A stretch of 64,000 nucleotides of DNA from Tillus elongatus (GCA_964006375.1 OZ023267.1:84863406-84927405), one strand, 5' to 3'. Positions 31,700 to 44,039 are shown, numbered from the stretch's first letter. Notes: generated from the letters alone by a model not told the origin. Numbers and translations are program-made.

Positions 31700-32390
31700 T
31701 CGGTTGAATTTCGTGGTTGTGTGTGTTATTACCAGCGGCTTGAGATGCCACTATAAGCCGCATTATATCAACCAACACGTTTATATCATCCCAGTGGAAA
31801 TACTCTTTCAGTTCCTTATTATCCATCCTGTGTGGCATACCGTAACCAGAAGTTATGGAAGTAGGACGTGACTTAGCGCCTGCTTATTTTTCTAGAATTG
31901 GTTTTACTACTGGTTGATATTTGGGAGAACTGTCTCTTATAATGTCTTCTTCAGGATCGTTCTATTTTCTGTGAAGATTAGTAGCTTTCCTAATATCTGC
32001 AAAATCAGGCAAAGCTTGTGAATTTTCCATAGCAGCCGTAACAGGTTTTCTCAAAAATATTAATTCCAACAGATGATTAGTACCTTACTTGGTGAAATTG
32101 TACCAACCTTAATTTGAAAGCTATGCTCATTTTTATCATCTATGTTTAACAACAAATTTAATAGGCTTGTTGCCAAGCATCCAAGTTTTGGTGGTTTTAT
32201 CATAAATAACACTATATGTTGTATTACGTGAATGTTTCTCTGTGAAATATTTATTAACATAGTATTTGACACCAATAGGATATAAACTTAACATTCGTTC
32301 GTGAACTGAACAACCTAATACCAACGGTTTTGAGTTAACCGAGATATATAAAGTGATCAAACCCCTTGTGTTAAATCAGTATCTATAAGA
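31700..32390 (-). pseudogene. Polinton-associated conserved protein, inverted copy
   Basis: The minus strand reads PIGVKYYVNKYFTEKHSRNT, TWMLGNKPIKF, and after several breaks the tail with a WDDINVL-like motif and NNAHNNEI-like end. It closely resembles 28320-28990 and lies downstream of a decayed ATPase on the same strand, so ATPase then accessory gene is the shared order with the first Polinton. Confidence 0.55.
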
Positions 32391-33060
32391 ACCGCCACCA
32401 TAATTTGTTTGTTTTGCCAAAATCCATCATAAAGGAGTTTGAACTTTTCAAAACTCATATCGGTAGTTACATGACTAATTTTATATTCACTTCATATTCA
32501 ATTCATTGATCGTTGTTGCCCTTACTTGGTGAAATTGTGCCACACTACTGGCTTCACAGTGAATCCAGAGAAGTTATCTCCAGTCTGTATGTAGTAATTT
32601 CATCTTGTTTAAATAAAACTATGACGTTAGCATTATCACGCACCAATTGCTTCGGACAAAAGTAAAAACTGTCAATATCGTAATGTATACCCATACAAAA
32701 ATACGATCTTATTTTATCTTGCTTATCACAGGCTACATCATCTAATAAAAAAATTAAATTGCTCTTTGCATCTGCTGGATCTAATATATCTAGGCTTTCA
32801 CTGTATAGATAGTATCCAACACGTTTTGTAGCACAAAACACCTCCTTTCACATGTTATATTTAGGCTGATATATAAAGGCTTTGAGTATACGTATACGTT
32901 TTCAAATTTTAAACCGTTTGGACCAAACAACAAACTTAACATGATATTTGTTACCATAACCTCTTGGACCACATATCAAACATCTAACTGAGGTTGGTAA
33001 AAGTAGTCCATGTCTTTGCTCTTTGGGTGATGATGATGTGGTAACATCAACTATTTGTGA
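32385..33060 (-). pseudogene. Polinton packaging ATPase, decayed copy
   Basis: From about 33060 (-) the reading gives LLLPTSVRCLICGP, a Walker A region changed to GPRGYGNK, NGLKFENVYVYSKPLY, VGYYLYSESLDILDP, a Walker B-like LIFLLDDVACD, IDSFYFCPKQLVRDNANVIV, and near 32470-32390 a TTDM-type and LYDGFWQNK-type end. The same protein as 5039-5607 is recognised throughout, but the nucleotide-binding lysine/threonine context is lost and frames shift several times. An unrelated stretch of about 70 bases with TTACTTGGTGAAATTGT interrupts its end; the same phrase occurs near 32090. Confidence 0.75.
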
Positions 33061-33265
33061 CTGGTGGCTTTTGCGTCTTTTACAATACGCATCGTAAACT
33101 AAACTAAAACTTTGTACAACTGCTACATCCTATATAAATACGCAGATATATCATACCTCATTAACAGTATAAATGTTGGTGTGTCAGGGAGAAGGTCTTT
33201 TTGACAAGTCATCAAAAAATTACCTGTTGAGCTACACGTACTTGGTTATCAGTTTTGTGGTCCAG

Positions 33266-34726
33266 ACACTATGACTGACTTCATTTGGAATATTTTTAAT
33301 TAAGGTATCGAATATATTTGATGGATAAACATTTTTATACTAAGCAATAGGCAGGCATGTATGGTGTATATGTATGTTTACTAGGTGATAACGTCAGCTT
33401 CTTTCAGTTCTGCAATGATTAACCGAATTTCGTTGTTATGAGCATTATTACCAGCAACTTGAGAAGCCACTTTTACTTATACCTTTGTCTAAGTCGATCA
33501 ACCATCTCATTTATGCCATCCCAATATACATTTTGTTTTGTTTGTTATTTCGTAGCATCAAGTTGTTGGTGCTGATTTTTCTATTATTTACATTCTGAAT
33601 TCTAGGTTCGGTCTATTGTTTTTCGTTAAGAGGTGTGTCGTAACCAAAACGGTGAGGATTTGAGGACGTTCCGCTCAAGTATTTGTCATTCGTTTTATTA
33701 GAGATCGAAACTTTTCCGAGGAAGCGTTAGTTCGCCCATTGGGATCGTATTTAACTTTACGAACACTGTTTGATTCTAGAATATCTCTATAGTGCTGAAG
33801 ATTGTCATATGTATATGCCTTAAGTCTTTACATAAAAACTAATTTTAGCAAACCGTCTACTTGTGGATATCTCATTTTATCTGGTTAAATTTCATCATTA
33901 ATGACGTCTAGGTGTTTTTATAAGTAATACAAAGCTTCATCATTGTTAGGTCTATCAGGTTTAGAACGTTTCACGAGAGATAATCAATAATCTAGATCGT
34001 GCTTGTCTCTCGACAAGCACGATAGACCTAAACCTGATAGACCTAACAATGATGAAGCTTTGTATTACTTATAAAAACACCTAGACGTCATTAATGATGA
34101 AATTTAACCAGATAAAATGAGATATCCACAAGTAGACGGTTTGCTAAAATTAGTTTTTATGTAAAGACTTAAGGCATATACATATGACAATCTTCAGCAC
34201 TATAGAGATATTCTAGAATCAAACAGTGTTCGTAAAGTTAAATACGATCCCAATGGGCGAACTAACGCTTCCTCGGAAAAGTTTCGATCTCTAATAAAAC
34301 GAATGACAAATACTTGAGCGGAACGTCCTCAAATCCTCACCGTTTTGGTTACGACACACCTCTTAACGAAAAACAATAGACCGAACCTAGAATTCAGAAT
34401 GTAAATAATAGAAAAATCAGCACCAACAACTTGATGCTACGAAATAACAAACAAAACAAAATGTATATTGGGATGGCATAAATGAGATGGTTGATCGACT
34501 TAGACAAAGGTATAAGTAAAAGTGGCTTCTCAAGTTGCTGGTAATAATGCTCATAACAACGAAATTCGGTTAATCATTGCAGAACTGAAAGAAGCTGACG
34601 TTATCACCTAGTAAACATACATATACACCATACATGCCTGCCTATTGCTTAGTATAAAAATGTTTATCCATCAAATATATTCGATACCTTAATTAAAAAT
34701 ATTCCAAATGAAGTCAGTCATAGTGT
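33266..34726. repeat. 1.46-kb near-perfect palindrome
   Basis: The left arm 33266-33963 and right arm 34028-34726 are reverse complements with almost no mismatch that I can see. The 65-base centre contains a smaller hairpin, ATCGTGCTTGTC/GACAAGCACGAT with a 4-base loop at 33996-34023. Each arm carries a fragment of the Polinton accessory gene in opposite orientation, beginning with the helical LRDIL-type segment and ending with the WDD tail. The right arm continues with Penelope relics. Confidence 0.9.
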
Positions 34727-34749
34727 CCGGCACTCAAAATATCATCAAA

Positions 34750-34930
34750 AGTGAATGTGAACCTAGTAAATGACACAAACTAGGTGGCTTAAATGTTATC
34801 TACATTTAAGCTATAAAACTAAAATAATGAAGAACCAGATGCTATTATGAAGACAAGTGTACTTGGACAACTCAAATGACTACAATATATAAAAAAAAAA
34901 CTAACTTACACTAAGCAAGTTACCGTCATC
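34750..34930 (-). mobile_element. Penelope-like element end, relic
   Basis: The segment AAGTGTACTTGGACAACTC, then a diverged stretch, then CAAGTTACCGTCATCATATA matches the layout of 47090-47290 and 52045-52110, which contain hammerhead-like cores on the minus strand. Here the CTGATGA box is changed to ATGATGA, so the motif is decayed. Confidence 0.4.
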
Positions 34931-35039
34931 ATATATCATACATGCCTGCCTACTGCTTAGTATAGAACTGTCTATCGAACAAATACAAAATATACCAAAT
35001 GAAGTCAAAGTCATTCAATATCAAAGTTGATATCTGAAT

Positions 35040-35464
35040 GTACGACATTTAAGAATGATAAAATCGAGAAAAAAATTGTGTGTTTACCTTATGAACCACG
35101 AATCACAAAGGGTTTGGAAAGCATTTTTAAGAAAGCCGATTTACATTTGACGTTTTCGACGAAAGGTAATTAAAAAAATTTGTTGGGTAATACGAAAGAC
35201 AAAGTCACTGAAATGTCCGGAATTTATGAGATTAGTTGCAAAGATTGTGATCTTAAATACGTGGGCCAAACTAGGAGAAACATAACCACCAGATTTCGTG
35301 AACATCTCGCACAGTTACGATATGGTACGGTGGACAAATCATGTGTGGCACAACATATATGGGATAATAACCCCCACATTGACAAAGACAATTTGAAACT
35401 TGTCAAAAATGTCAGACATCAAACTATGCTTGATTCATTAGAAAGTATTTTTATATTAAGGTCT
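35040..35464 (+). pseudogene. Penelope-like element ORF, C-terminal GIY-YIG endonuclease
   Basis: The reading has VCLPYEPRITKGLESIFKKA, an in-frame TAA at 35171, then GIYEISCKDCDLKYVGQTRR, TTRFREHLAQL, VAQHIWDNNPH and LDSLESIFIL. This is the GIY-YIG nuclease domain with its paired cysteines, which follows the reverse transcriptase in Penelope-like elements and nicks target DNA. The frame is cut at 35464 by a BEL/Pao element and resumes at 41819, where the reading continues RSIKNKTSLNRAAP. The reverse transcriptase domain is not present upstream; the element is 5'-truncated. Confidence 0.85.
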
Positions 35465-35934
35465 TGTTTAGTTTTACCGCGCGATTTTAAGTTGTAAGAC
35501 TGCAGTGTTATATGTCATAGCAAGCTGGCATAACTGCACTGAATTGTGCGCATGTCCCACCCCTCGAAACGAGGGTAGCTGCAATGTTCAAGAGCTGGAC
35601 AGAGCCTATTCAGTCACGAAACCAGCTTAGAAAAGCTTCTGCACTTATGCATCGAGTGCATTTGATTGGTACACGAGCACACGTTGTGCTATTACACGTT
35701 CAGCCTATATATAATGCATATCATTGGTATATAGGTGTTATGGCTTTAAAGCCTACTCGTTCAACACATCAGCTTCGAAGAGCTTATTACACGTATATCA
35801 ATAGTATATAGTTTTATTGTGTTTAAATATATAATTAGGTGTTTCCAAGAGATTTTATTCCTTAACACGATATAGTCCACATAATTACGTAAGTAGCGGT
35901 AACTACAATCCACGAACCACACACAGCATTAACA
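35465..35934 (+). repeat. 5' LTR of BEL/Pao element
   Basis: 470 bases starting TGTTTAG and ending TTAACA match 41344-41813 with about ten differences by eye (about 2 percent). The preceding GGTCT is repeated after the 3' LTR. A primer-binding region begins TTTGGTCAATTCGAGCCGG at 35935. Confidence 0.9.
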
Positions 35935-36289
35935 TTTGGTCAATTCGAGCCGGATTTTCAACAACAATTGGTTAATTCGAGGCGCAGTATTTAACACAAT
36001 TGTAGTTATCGCTAATAGTGAAAACCCCAGCAGAAGACGAAGTCAGTTCATCAGGAAATTCTATTGGAAAGCCGATCGCAGCATTCAGAACATCCAGCAC
36101 GTGGGTACCACATGGTGAGTCACATTTCCTTATCCTCAAAATCACTTTTTTTATTTTGTTATCCATGCTTGTTTATTGTAAGAATATATTTGTACTGGGT
36201 GGTGTAATCGTTTTTTGAGTAACATTTTTTTATCATTCATTTCCTTTAAATTATTTTCATTTAAGTAGTAATAAATTCAAAAGACCATA

Positions 36290-37731
36290 TCTGAAACACA
36301 AGATTTACGCATTTTAATTAAAAAGAGGGGTACTATAAGGGCCTCTCTAACGCGTTTCATAAAATTTGTAGAAAACTATACAACTCAGGATAACGAAGCT
36401 TTAAAGGGACGGTTATCTCAATGCAAAAAATTGCTAGAAAAATTCCTAGAAGTGCAATTTCAAATAGATATTTTAAATGATAATTACGATGAGAACTCAG
36501 ATATTGAAAACGCGGAAATTGAAATTTTTGAAAATGCGTACTACGAGGTTTGTGCACGTGCAGAAAGAATACTTTTAAATTCAAATCCAACTACCACTAA
36601 CAGTGGTAACTTTTCGGGAGACTGTGGATTTCCGTAGCCTTCAAATTCAATTAATTCAAGCACGGCCGCAACACCTTTTTTACCTGAGGTCAGATTACCA
36701 GCCATCTCATTAAAACCGTTTTCTGGCAATATACAGGATTGGCTCAGTTTTAAGGACAATTTTAATGCCTTAATCCAGTCGAATCAACAATTGCACAACG
36801 TACAAAAATTTCTTTATTTAAAATCGTGCCTTAGCGGTTCCGCGATGCAGGTCATATCAAACCTTGAAGCTACTGATGCAAATTATAAAATCGCTTGGAA
36901 TTTACTCGCCGAACAGTTACAAAGGAATCTCACGTGGGTTTGAGAAATTTAGCCAACGAAACGAAAATGCATCTCAGAGCTCTTCAAACTCTGGGCGAAC
37001 CTACGGATCATTGGGATACCTTGATTATTTACTTATTGTATACTAAATTAGATAACGCGACTCGACGAGAATGGGAAAACTCCACAATTCTTAATAATAC
37101 ACGTAAACTTGAAAATTTGCTTAATTTAATCGTACGTAGGTGCCAATTTTTAGGAAAACTACAGTTGAACAATAAGTCGGCAAACAATTATTTTCCATAT
37201 CAAAAACCGGATCATAATGTTCGATCGAAAGTCACCTCGCACGTTACAGCCAATGCATCAAATTGCCCTATATGCAAAAATAATCACCCGTTATACCAGT
37301 GTGTAGAATTTAAAAAATTAGCGCCTCAAACGCGTCTCGACAAAGTGAAAAGGTTGCGTTTGTGTTTTAATTGCTTGCGCCGTGGACAACATAACTCAGA
37401 AAATTGTACATGCGGGGGCTGCAAAAAGTGCAAGAACAAACATAATACGTTACTGCATCAGTCATTCACACAATTATCTGTTAAGGGTGATAACGATAGT
37501 CATTCACACAGCAATGTTCAAGAACCTGAGATTGTTAGAACTTCTGAATATTCTAATACAGACCTTTACAACAATTCCCCGCCTAGCACCTCAACTAATT
37601 GTTGCTATACTCGAATATCGCATGTATTGCTATCTACAGCCGTCATATATGTGCTTGACTATAACGGAAAACAGCATCTTTGTCGCTGCCTTCTTGATTC
37701 AGCCTCCGAATCTTCATTTATAACATCTTGA
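36290..37731 (+). pseudogene. BEL/Pao gag and protease
   Basis: The N-terminal part reads LIKKRGTIRASLTRFIKFVE and a helical segment, then LPAISLKPFSGNIQDWLSFK, LYLKSCLSGSAMQVISNLE and a DUF1759-type capsid region (to about 37160). A cysteine-rich region follows with CPICKNNHPLYQC, LRLCFNCLRRGQHNSENC and CKNKHNTLLH. The aspartic protease has RCLLDSASESSFITS, with DSA in place of the more usual DSG. The frame breaks at about 36636 and 36930 and a TGA at 37729 stops the protease just after its active site; the same frame continues beyond it. Confidence 0.85.
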
Positions 37732-40700
37732 TTTAGCAAGAAACTAAATTTAAAAACAATTCGTATTAATATGTCTGTCAATGGAATTGCCCAAACCAGA
37801 ATGAATGTAACGGAAGCAGCAAACATAATAATCAAATCAAGAATGTCTTACTATAAGACTCAATTGAATTGCCTTATTGTAGAAAGGATTACTGATAGGA
37901 TACCCTCGACGCATGTAGACCCAAGAAAGGTAAATTTACCTGCCGATCTATGTCTTGCAGATCCGAAATTCTATTTACCTGGGGACATTGATATGCTTAT
38001 CGGCGCCGAATTGTTTTATTCTCTGTTATTAAAAGAATTCACAACCCATTATTCAACTGACACGTTTTGGATGGGTCATCTCAGGTCCGGTGCCATATGA
38101 AAATCCAAAACTACCCAGACAGTCATCATGCTTTCTTTCCTCGCTGCCAATGCAGTTACCAGACATAAGCCGATTCTGTGAACTTGAGGAGGTCTCGCAT
38201 AATACAGAGTTGCCAGATCTTACTCACCTAAATCCGTGCGAAATTCATTTCAGTAATAATTATTTGTTCGCTGACGGTCGATTTACCGTTTCCTTGCCGC
38301 TGAAACAAAACTATATCCACATTGGAGACTCTCGCGCTGTAGCTTTGAAACGGTTTGATTGGCTTGAACGAAAATTGTCAGCCCAACCGGAAGGTCATGC
38401 CGAGTACGTGAAATTTATGCGGGAATATATTGAATTGGGTCACATGAGCCTCATAGACGAAACAAGTGACAAGACAGCCCCCGTATATTACTTGCCGCAT
38501 CATCCCGTTTTAAAAAATGATAGTGAAACAACACGTGTTCGCGTCGTATTTGATGGCAGCTGTCCCCCTAGCAATGGATTAGCCTTAAACGATGTTTTGA
38601 TGGTTGGTCTTAATATACAGTCTGACATATTTTCGATTTTAACACGCTTTAGAATTCATACATTTGCCTTTACGGCAGACATCGAAAAAATGTATCGGCA
38701 AATTCGTGTTCAAGAAAGTAACAGGCATTTACAGAGGATATTTTGGTGTGAGACTCCAAGGCAACAATTGAATTGTTACCTTTTAAATACCGTCACGTAT
38801 GGGTTGGGCCCGAGTTCGTTTTTAGCAATCGTTGTCTAAAACAAATAGTTGTAGATAATCAAAGCAAATATCCCCAGATTACCGAAGCAATAAAACGCGA
38901 CTTTTACGTAGACGACTTGCTTACTTGAGCTGAGTCAATAACGGAGGCAATAAATTTAAAACAGGGCATCAGTTCTTTGTTGGACTCTGCAGGCTTCAAG
39001 TTGCGCAAGTGGGTTGCGAATGACCAACAAATACTAAGTTCAAACGGGCAATTACATTGCGTAAAAACCTTTGAATTTGGCGATTCATCGAATTCAAAGA
39101 CCTTAGGTCTATATTGGAATGCATCTGAGGATGTTTTAAAATTTAACGTGAGCACTCTGTATGCAAAACCCACAACCAAGCGACACATATTGTCTACGAT
39201 TGCGCAACTGTTTGACCCCATTGGGCTCATTGGTCCAATAATAGTGGTGGCAAAAATTATCATGCAAAATTTGTGGAGACAACAAATTGAATGGGATCAA
39301 CCCGTCCCAGAGCAAATAAAAAAGCAATGGTTGGACTTTATAGGCAAAATTCACTTATTAAAAACTTTATACGTGCCAAGACAAGCGACATGTCCGAACC
39401 CAGTTGTAATTCACATACACGGTTTTTGCGACGCGTCCACAGCTGCTTATGGCTGTGCGATTTACATGCGCTCGTCTGATAGTTCGGGCAATCACACGGT
39501 CAGACTGATATGCTCAAAATCTAGAGTCGCGCCACTCAAAATAATAACCACACCTCGTCTGGAATTATCTGGGGCATTATTGTTATCAGAATTAGTGAAT
39601 AAGGTAAGGGCATCCTAATTGTGTCCTGTAGATAAAATATTTTACTGGTGTGACTCGACCATAGTTTTAGCTTGGCTTCGCTGTGACCCAAGCGGTTTAA
39701 ATATATTCGTTGGACACAGAGTGTCCAAAATACAAGAACTTACATCCGTTGACAATTGGGGCCACGTCTCCGGAGAGACTAATCCAGCTGACATTATCTC
39801 CCGAGGACAACGCACCGACATATTATTAAGTAACGATATGTGGTGGAGGGGACCATCCTGGTTAGCTCTTGACACGATTTATTGGCCTTCTCAACAAAAT
39901 ACTTCTTTGGACATTGAAGTTCCGGAAAAACGTAACCAGCGTACATGCGTAGTCGTTCAAAATAATAGGTTTACAACTAAATTATTCGATAAATATTCGT
40001 CATTTGACAAGCTTCGTAGGGTTTTGTCATATTACCTAAGATTTTATAAAAACACGATGTCTATTAACAAGTACAGTGGAGTATTAAACTCGGAAGAGAT
40101 CGAAATCTCAACGAGACTTCTGATCAGACTCGCGCAAACCACTGAATTCTACAGCGAACTAAAGTCATTAAAAACCAATAAAAGTAGCTTGATATCACTT
40201 AATCCATTTGTCGATTCAAATGGAATTTTAAGGGTCGGAGGGAGATTAAAGAATGCTAATGTTCCCTACGATCAAAAGCATCCAATATTATTACCCCGAA
40301 GACATCCGCTGACTCGACTAATAATTAGGGATGTTCACGAAAAAATGCTCCATTCTGGAACAGAAGCCGCGCCAGGAGCCATTCGTAACACATATTGGCC
40401 TATATCAGGTCGAAGCAATGTAAAATCTATTATTCGTCAATGCAACAGTTGCTTCAAATCCAGATCTGTGATGGCTCAGCCACTAATGGGCGATCTCCCT
40501 TTCTTGCGAGTGAACCCTGAAAGCTTAAAGGCCTTTACGATTTGCGGACTTGAGTACGCCGGTCCTTTTTATATCAAGGAGGGAGTGCGCAATGTTACTA
40601 CTCGCAAGGGTTACCTCTGCATTTTTGTGTGTTTTATAACGAAGGTTGCACATGTTGAGCTGGTTGGTAATCTGACAACCAAGGATATTTTTGTCAGTTT

Positions 40701-41103
40701 CAAATTGATATTATTCTAGACGCGAACTTTCAAGTAATTTTTTATTCATGCAATGTTACAAACTTCGTAGACGCATCACGCGAACAAAAATTAAATTTGC
40801 AAGAAATTAAAAAACATCAGAAGCGACACAAAAATTAGCGGCGCTCACAATGTAAAGTGAAATGAATTCACATTCGTGGAGTTATACACCATCCTAGTAC
40901 AGGTGGAGGCTTACATGAATTCCTGTCCTCTTACCCAAGTACCAAGTGTTCCCAATGACCTAACACCCCTAACTCCTCGTCACTTGCTCATAGGTGGCTC
41001 ACTAAAGGCACCCACTAAGAGACCAGTTTTGAAAACGATGGTGCTACGAGTACATTCAGCAGTGAGGAAAGTGACAAACCGGTTGACATTCGTACGGGGG
41101 ATT
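37732..41103 (+). pseudogene. BEL/Pao pol: protease end, reverse transcriptase, RNase H, integrase
   Basis: The protease end is at 37771-38100 (DIDMLIGAELFYSLL). After a frameshift, the reverse transcriptase starts near 38240 and shows VRVVFDGSC, FTADIEKMYRQIRV and, past a break at 38839, DFYVDDLLT near 38905 followed by a TGA. The connection and RNase H segments run to a TAA at 39616 (HGFCDASTAAYG, TTPRLELSGA) and beyond (ADIISRG near 39790). Integrase has its zinc domain at 40330-40460 (CNSCFKSR) and FTICGLEYAGPFYIKEG. Part of the catalytic core is missing after 40719. The conserved YTILVQVEAYMNSCPLTQ end is at 40876. Confidence 0.9.
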
Positions 41104-41343
41104 TAGTGTTAATACGCGACAACATTTAGCTTAATGTGAGTGGACACTTGGCCGTGTTATCGAACTTCACCGCAGTGCAGTGAACCGTCTTGCAATATTG
41201 CCATGTAGTGATAGAAACATTTAATAGACATTTTATTTTATTAGCCTATTTGTATAACTTGTGTATATTTTTATGTGTAGTTTTTAAGTTTGCTTATATT
41301 AGGTTAGTTTTTTTTTGAAGTTACTACTTCAAGGCGGCCGGTA

Positions 41344-41813
41344 TGTTTAGTTTTACCGCGCGATTTTAAGTTGTAAGACTGCAGTGTTATATGTCATAGC
41401 AAGCTGGCATAACTGCACTGAATTGTGCGCATGTCCCACCCCTCGACACGAGGGTAGCTGCAATGTTCAAGAGCTGGACAAAGCCTATTCATTCACGAAA
41501 CCAGCTTCGAAAAGCTTCTGCACTTATGCATCGAGTGCATTTGATTGGTACACGAGCACACGTTGTGCTATTACACGTTCAGCCTATATATAATGCATAT
41601 CATTGGTATATAGGTTTTATGGCTTTAAAGCCTACTCGTTCAACACATCAGCTTCGAAGAGCTTATTACACGTATATCAATACTATATAGTTTTATTGTG
41701 TTTAAATATATAATTAAGTGTTTCCAAGAGATTTTATTCCATAACACGATACAGTCCACATAATTACGTAAGTAGCGGTAACTACAATCCACGAACCACA
41801 CACAACATTAACA
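41344..41813 (+). repeat. 3' LTR of BEL/Pao element
   Basis: Matches the 5' LTR (35465-35934). It is followed directly by GGTCT, the right target-site duplication, and then the interrupted Penelope sequence. Confidence 0.9.
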
Positions 41814-42600
41814 GGTCTATTAAGAACAAAACTTCATTAAATCGTGCGGCACCTGTAATTTCTAGCTCTTTGTTTTCTCTTTGCATTTGACCGCTTAAAT
41901 ACTCCTAATTTGTCTGATAGAATAATAAATTATTGTCAATAACTCGACCGGCTTATACATATACTAATCACTATGTTTGTCTTGATTTAAATACCTGTTC
42001 GGTTTTTGTATATATGTAGTCAATATAAATACTTTCACGTAGAATTAAAATCAATATAAATATAGTTTTTATGTAGTATTTTAGTTGAACTATTTTTCCT
42101 TTGTTAAAGTTAACACGGTGAGACAGACATCTGGGTTTTTAGTTTTCTATTTTTTTAAAAGAGATGAGTGAGTTTATGTTGTTTATCTCACCAGATGTCT
42201 TTATCGGCATGAACCAATATCCACATAGTAAATTTCTAGATCGAAAAGAAACGTGCCGTTTCTTTAAAGAACTCTGGTCCTTTTAATACATATATTAGAT
42301 AAATGTCATAAATTTGTCGACCAAAAGATTAAAGCAGGTCTCCGACCTGTTTCACTGCGCAATAAACAAACGATCGTTCTTGGACGACAACTTTACTTCG
42401 GACTAGTTCGTTTACCTTGACGCGATATAAATATACGGGATCTAGTTTTTTATGTTAGAATTTTTCTTCCTCTGAAGATGTTGACTTTGTCAACGAAACG
42501 ATCGTAAGGTCTCTGAAATATGTGCTGTGGTGAGTTGGGTGTTCTCCAAGTGTACTTATTAGTGCTCATCACAGGTTCCAGTTTTCACATAGTCAAACAT
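41814..42600 (+). mobile_element. Penelope-like element, 3' part with hammerhead-like motif
   Basis: The first 90 bases complete the C-terminal end of the Penelope ORF interrupted at 35464. An AT-rich untranslated region follows. At 42469-42510 the sequence CCTCTGAAGATGTTGAC, loop TTT, GTCAACGAAACGATCGT and AAGG fits a hammerhead-like fold: a CTGAAGA box, a 6-bp stem II, a GAAA box, a short stem III, a GTA cleavage-type triplet, and AGG pairing with the upstream CCT. One extra T before stem II departs from the consensus. The unit 42408-42565 is repeated at 43337-43488. Confidence 0.6.
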
Positions 42601-43336
42601 ATCTGTTAATAAATGTATATAAAGGAAAACGTTTGTTTTTTATTTTAGTGGTTAAGAAACCTTCATTTTGACAAGATGTCAGCAAAGAAGATCATATGAG
42701 GTATTGTGAGTCGTGCTCGTTACAAGTGAAAAGCAGTGTTCTATGGACATCTCCGCACTGAAGCCACAAATTAAAATTATGTGAATCGTGTGAAGTTGAA
42801 AAAGTGCCTATGTTGAATCAAAATAGAATGGCTACTTATCGTATTAACACGAAAGGCACTAACATAGAAGAACTCCGGGGAAACAATGAAACATGTATTG
42901 TTTCAGTTAATTGAAGCTGTTTCAGCTAAACATGATGCAATTAAAATCACTTGGCATTGTTTGATTTGTATATGTTTCAAAATAAAGAAAGAAAATAAAT
43001 GAAATCATTCAATACTAAAAACAAAAATGTTACAGTGTCAAATAATTATGAAAATACGTCTCAGGAATTCATCGAGGAAATTTAGAGTTGCAGAATTTGA
43101 GTTTGCCGAAGGCGTGAGTGGTTGGATGTTGGCACGTTTTTTATAGCTGAAGATAAATGTTAAAAAGGTATTTTAAAATAAAACTGTAGTAAATAAAAAA
43201 ACATTTTACTTTTACAACGGTTGTTTTATTTAGGTAACAAGTTTACAATTTAAGCAAATTATAGCATACAAAATCTAATACCACAAATACCATTTCTTTT
43301 ATTTAATTTAACAGCGTGATACATACATACATATAG
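42601..43336. other. Unassigned sequence between Penelope terminal repeats
   Basis: No gene is recognised. A reading near 42690-42910 gives a few cysteines and lysines (CESCEVEKVP) without a family match. The segment lies between two direct copies of the Penelope terminal repeat. Confidence 0.3.
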
Positions 43337-43490
43337 TTCGTTTACCTTGACGCGATATAAATATACGGGATCTAGTTTTTTATGTTAGAATTTTCTTCCT
43401 CTGAAGATGTTGACTTTGTCAACGAAACGATCGTAAGGTCTCTGAAATATGTGTTGTGGTGATTTGGGTGTTCTCCAAGTGTACTTAGAT
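43337..43490 (+). repeat. Second Penelope terminal repeat with hammerhead-like motif
   Basis: This is a near-identical copy of 42408-42565, including CTGAAGATGTTGAC and CGAAACGATCGTAAGG. Penelope-like elements are often found with such repeated ends (pseudo-LTRs), so this may belong to the same or a tandem element. Confidence 0.65.
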
Positions 43491-43752
43491 ATGTTTGAGA
43501 TAATTATCTTCCAATGAACTGCTACAGTTAACACAAAAGAATATTAACATAAATACGGTTAGACATATAAGAGAACCAGTTGATATAAATATCAAAATGT
43601 ACTTTGATCTGCACAGAAGGGAATCAGTTATTCTGAGCCTTCTCCAGTCAGATGAGTCACCGTAGTTTTAAGTATCAAACAGAAACATAAGTTTATAACG
43701 AAACATATCAGCCTTGATCTTGGTCATGTTGACCAAGATGTAAGTAGAAGTT

Positions 43753-43986
43753 TCAACTAGGTAAATCGTTGTGTAGAAGTTTTCTTGGTAAGCCAGACCA
43801 TTTCATGCAGTCGTCGCTATCGACATAGGTTCTCACGTCTTTCACATTTGGTCGTTTGTGGACATAAATTATATTTTGACATAGGGCTACCAGGATGATG
43901 AAACGTTTTGAAGAGGAGGAGCCACTGTTGAGTTTACTGATATCTGTCAGCACTTTGTTTTGGGCGTAGTGTAAACACCCGGACAT
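43753..43986 (-). CDS. Unrecognised short reading frame
   Basis: A 77-codon minus-strand frame with a mixed composition, containing LTDISKLNSGSSSSKRFIIL and DVRTYVDSDDCMKWSGLPRK. I do not recognise it. It lies 50 bases before the minor-capsid fragment of a Polinton on the opposite strand. It may be part of a gene or chance; no start context or partner supports it. Confidence 0.2.
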   Translation of the reverse strand: MSGCLHYAQNKVLTDISKLNSGSSSSKRFIILVALCQNIIYVHKRPNVKDVRTYVDSDDCMKWSGLPRKLLHNDLPS

Positions 43987-44039
43987 GTAATATTTAAATG
44001 CGTGTGGCGTTGAGTAGAGTTTCTATCACTTGGAAAGTT

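Larger units (their letters stand above)
35465..41813 (+). mobile_element. BEL/Pao LTR retrotransposon, inserted in a Penelope-like element
   Basis: The element has paired 470-bp LTRs with TG/CA ends, a 5-bp target duplication (GGTCT at 35460-35464 and 41814-41818), gag, protease, reverse transcriptase, RNase H and integrase in BEL order, and a GC-rich AAGGCGGCCGG stretch before the 3' LTR. Removing it restores the frame of the interrupted Penelope ORF. Stops, shifts and an integrase deletion show it is now inactive. Confidence 0.9.

Noticed and set aside
35584..35811. 75-codon frame repeated at 41463-41690
   Set aside because: It lies within the BEL LTRs and is duplicated only because the LTRs are; no protein motif is visible.
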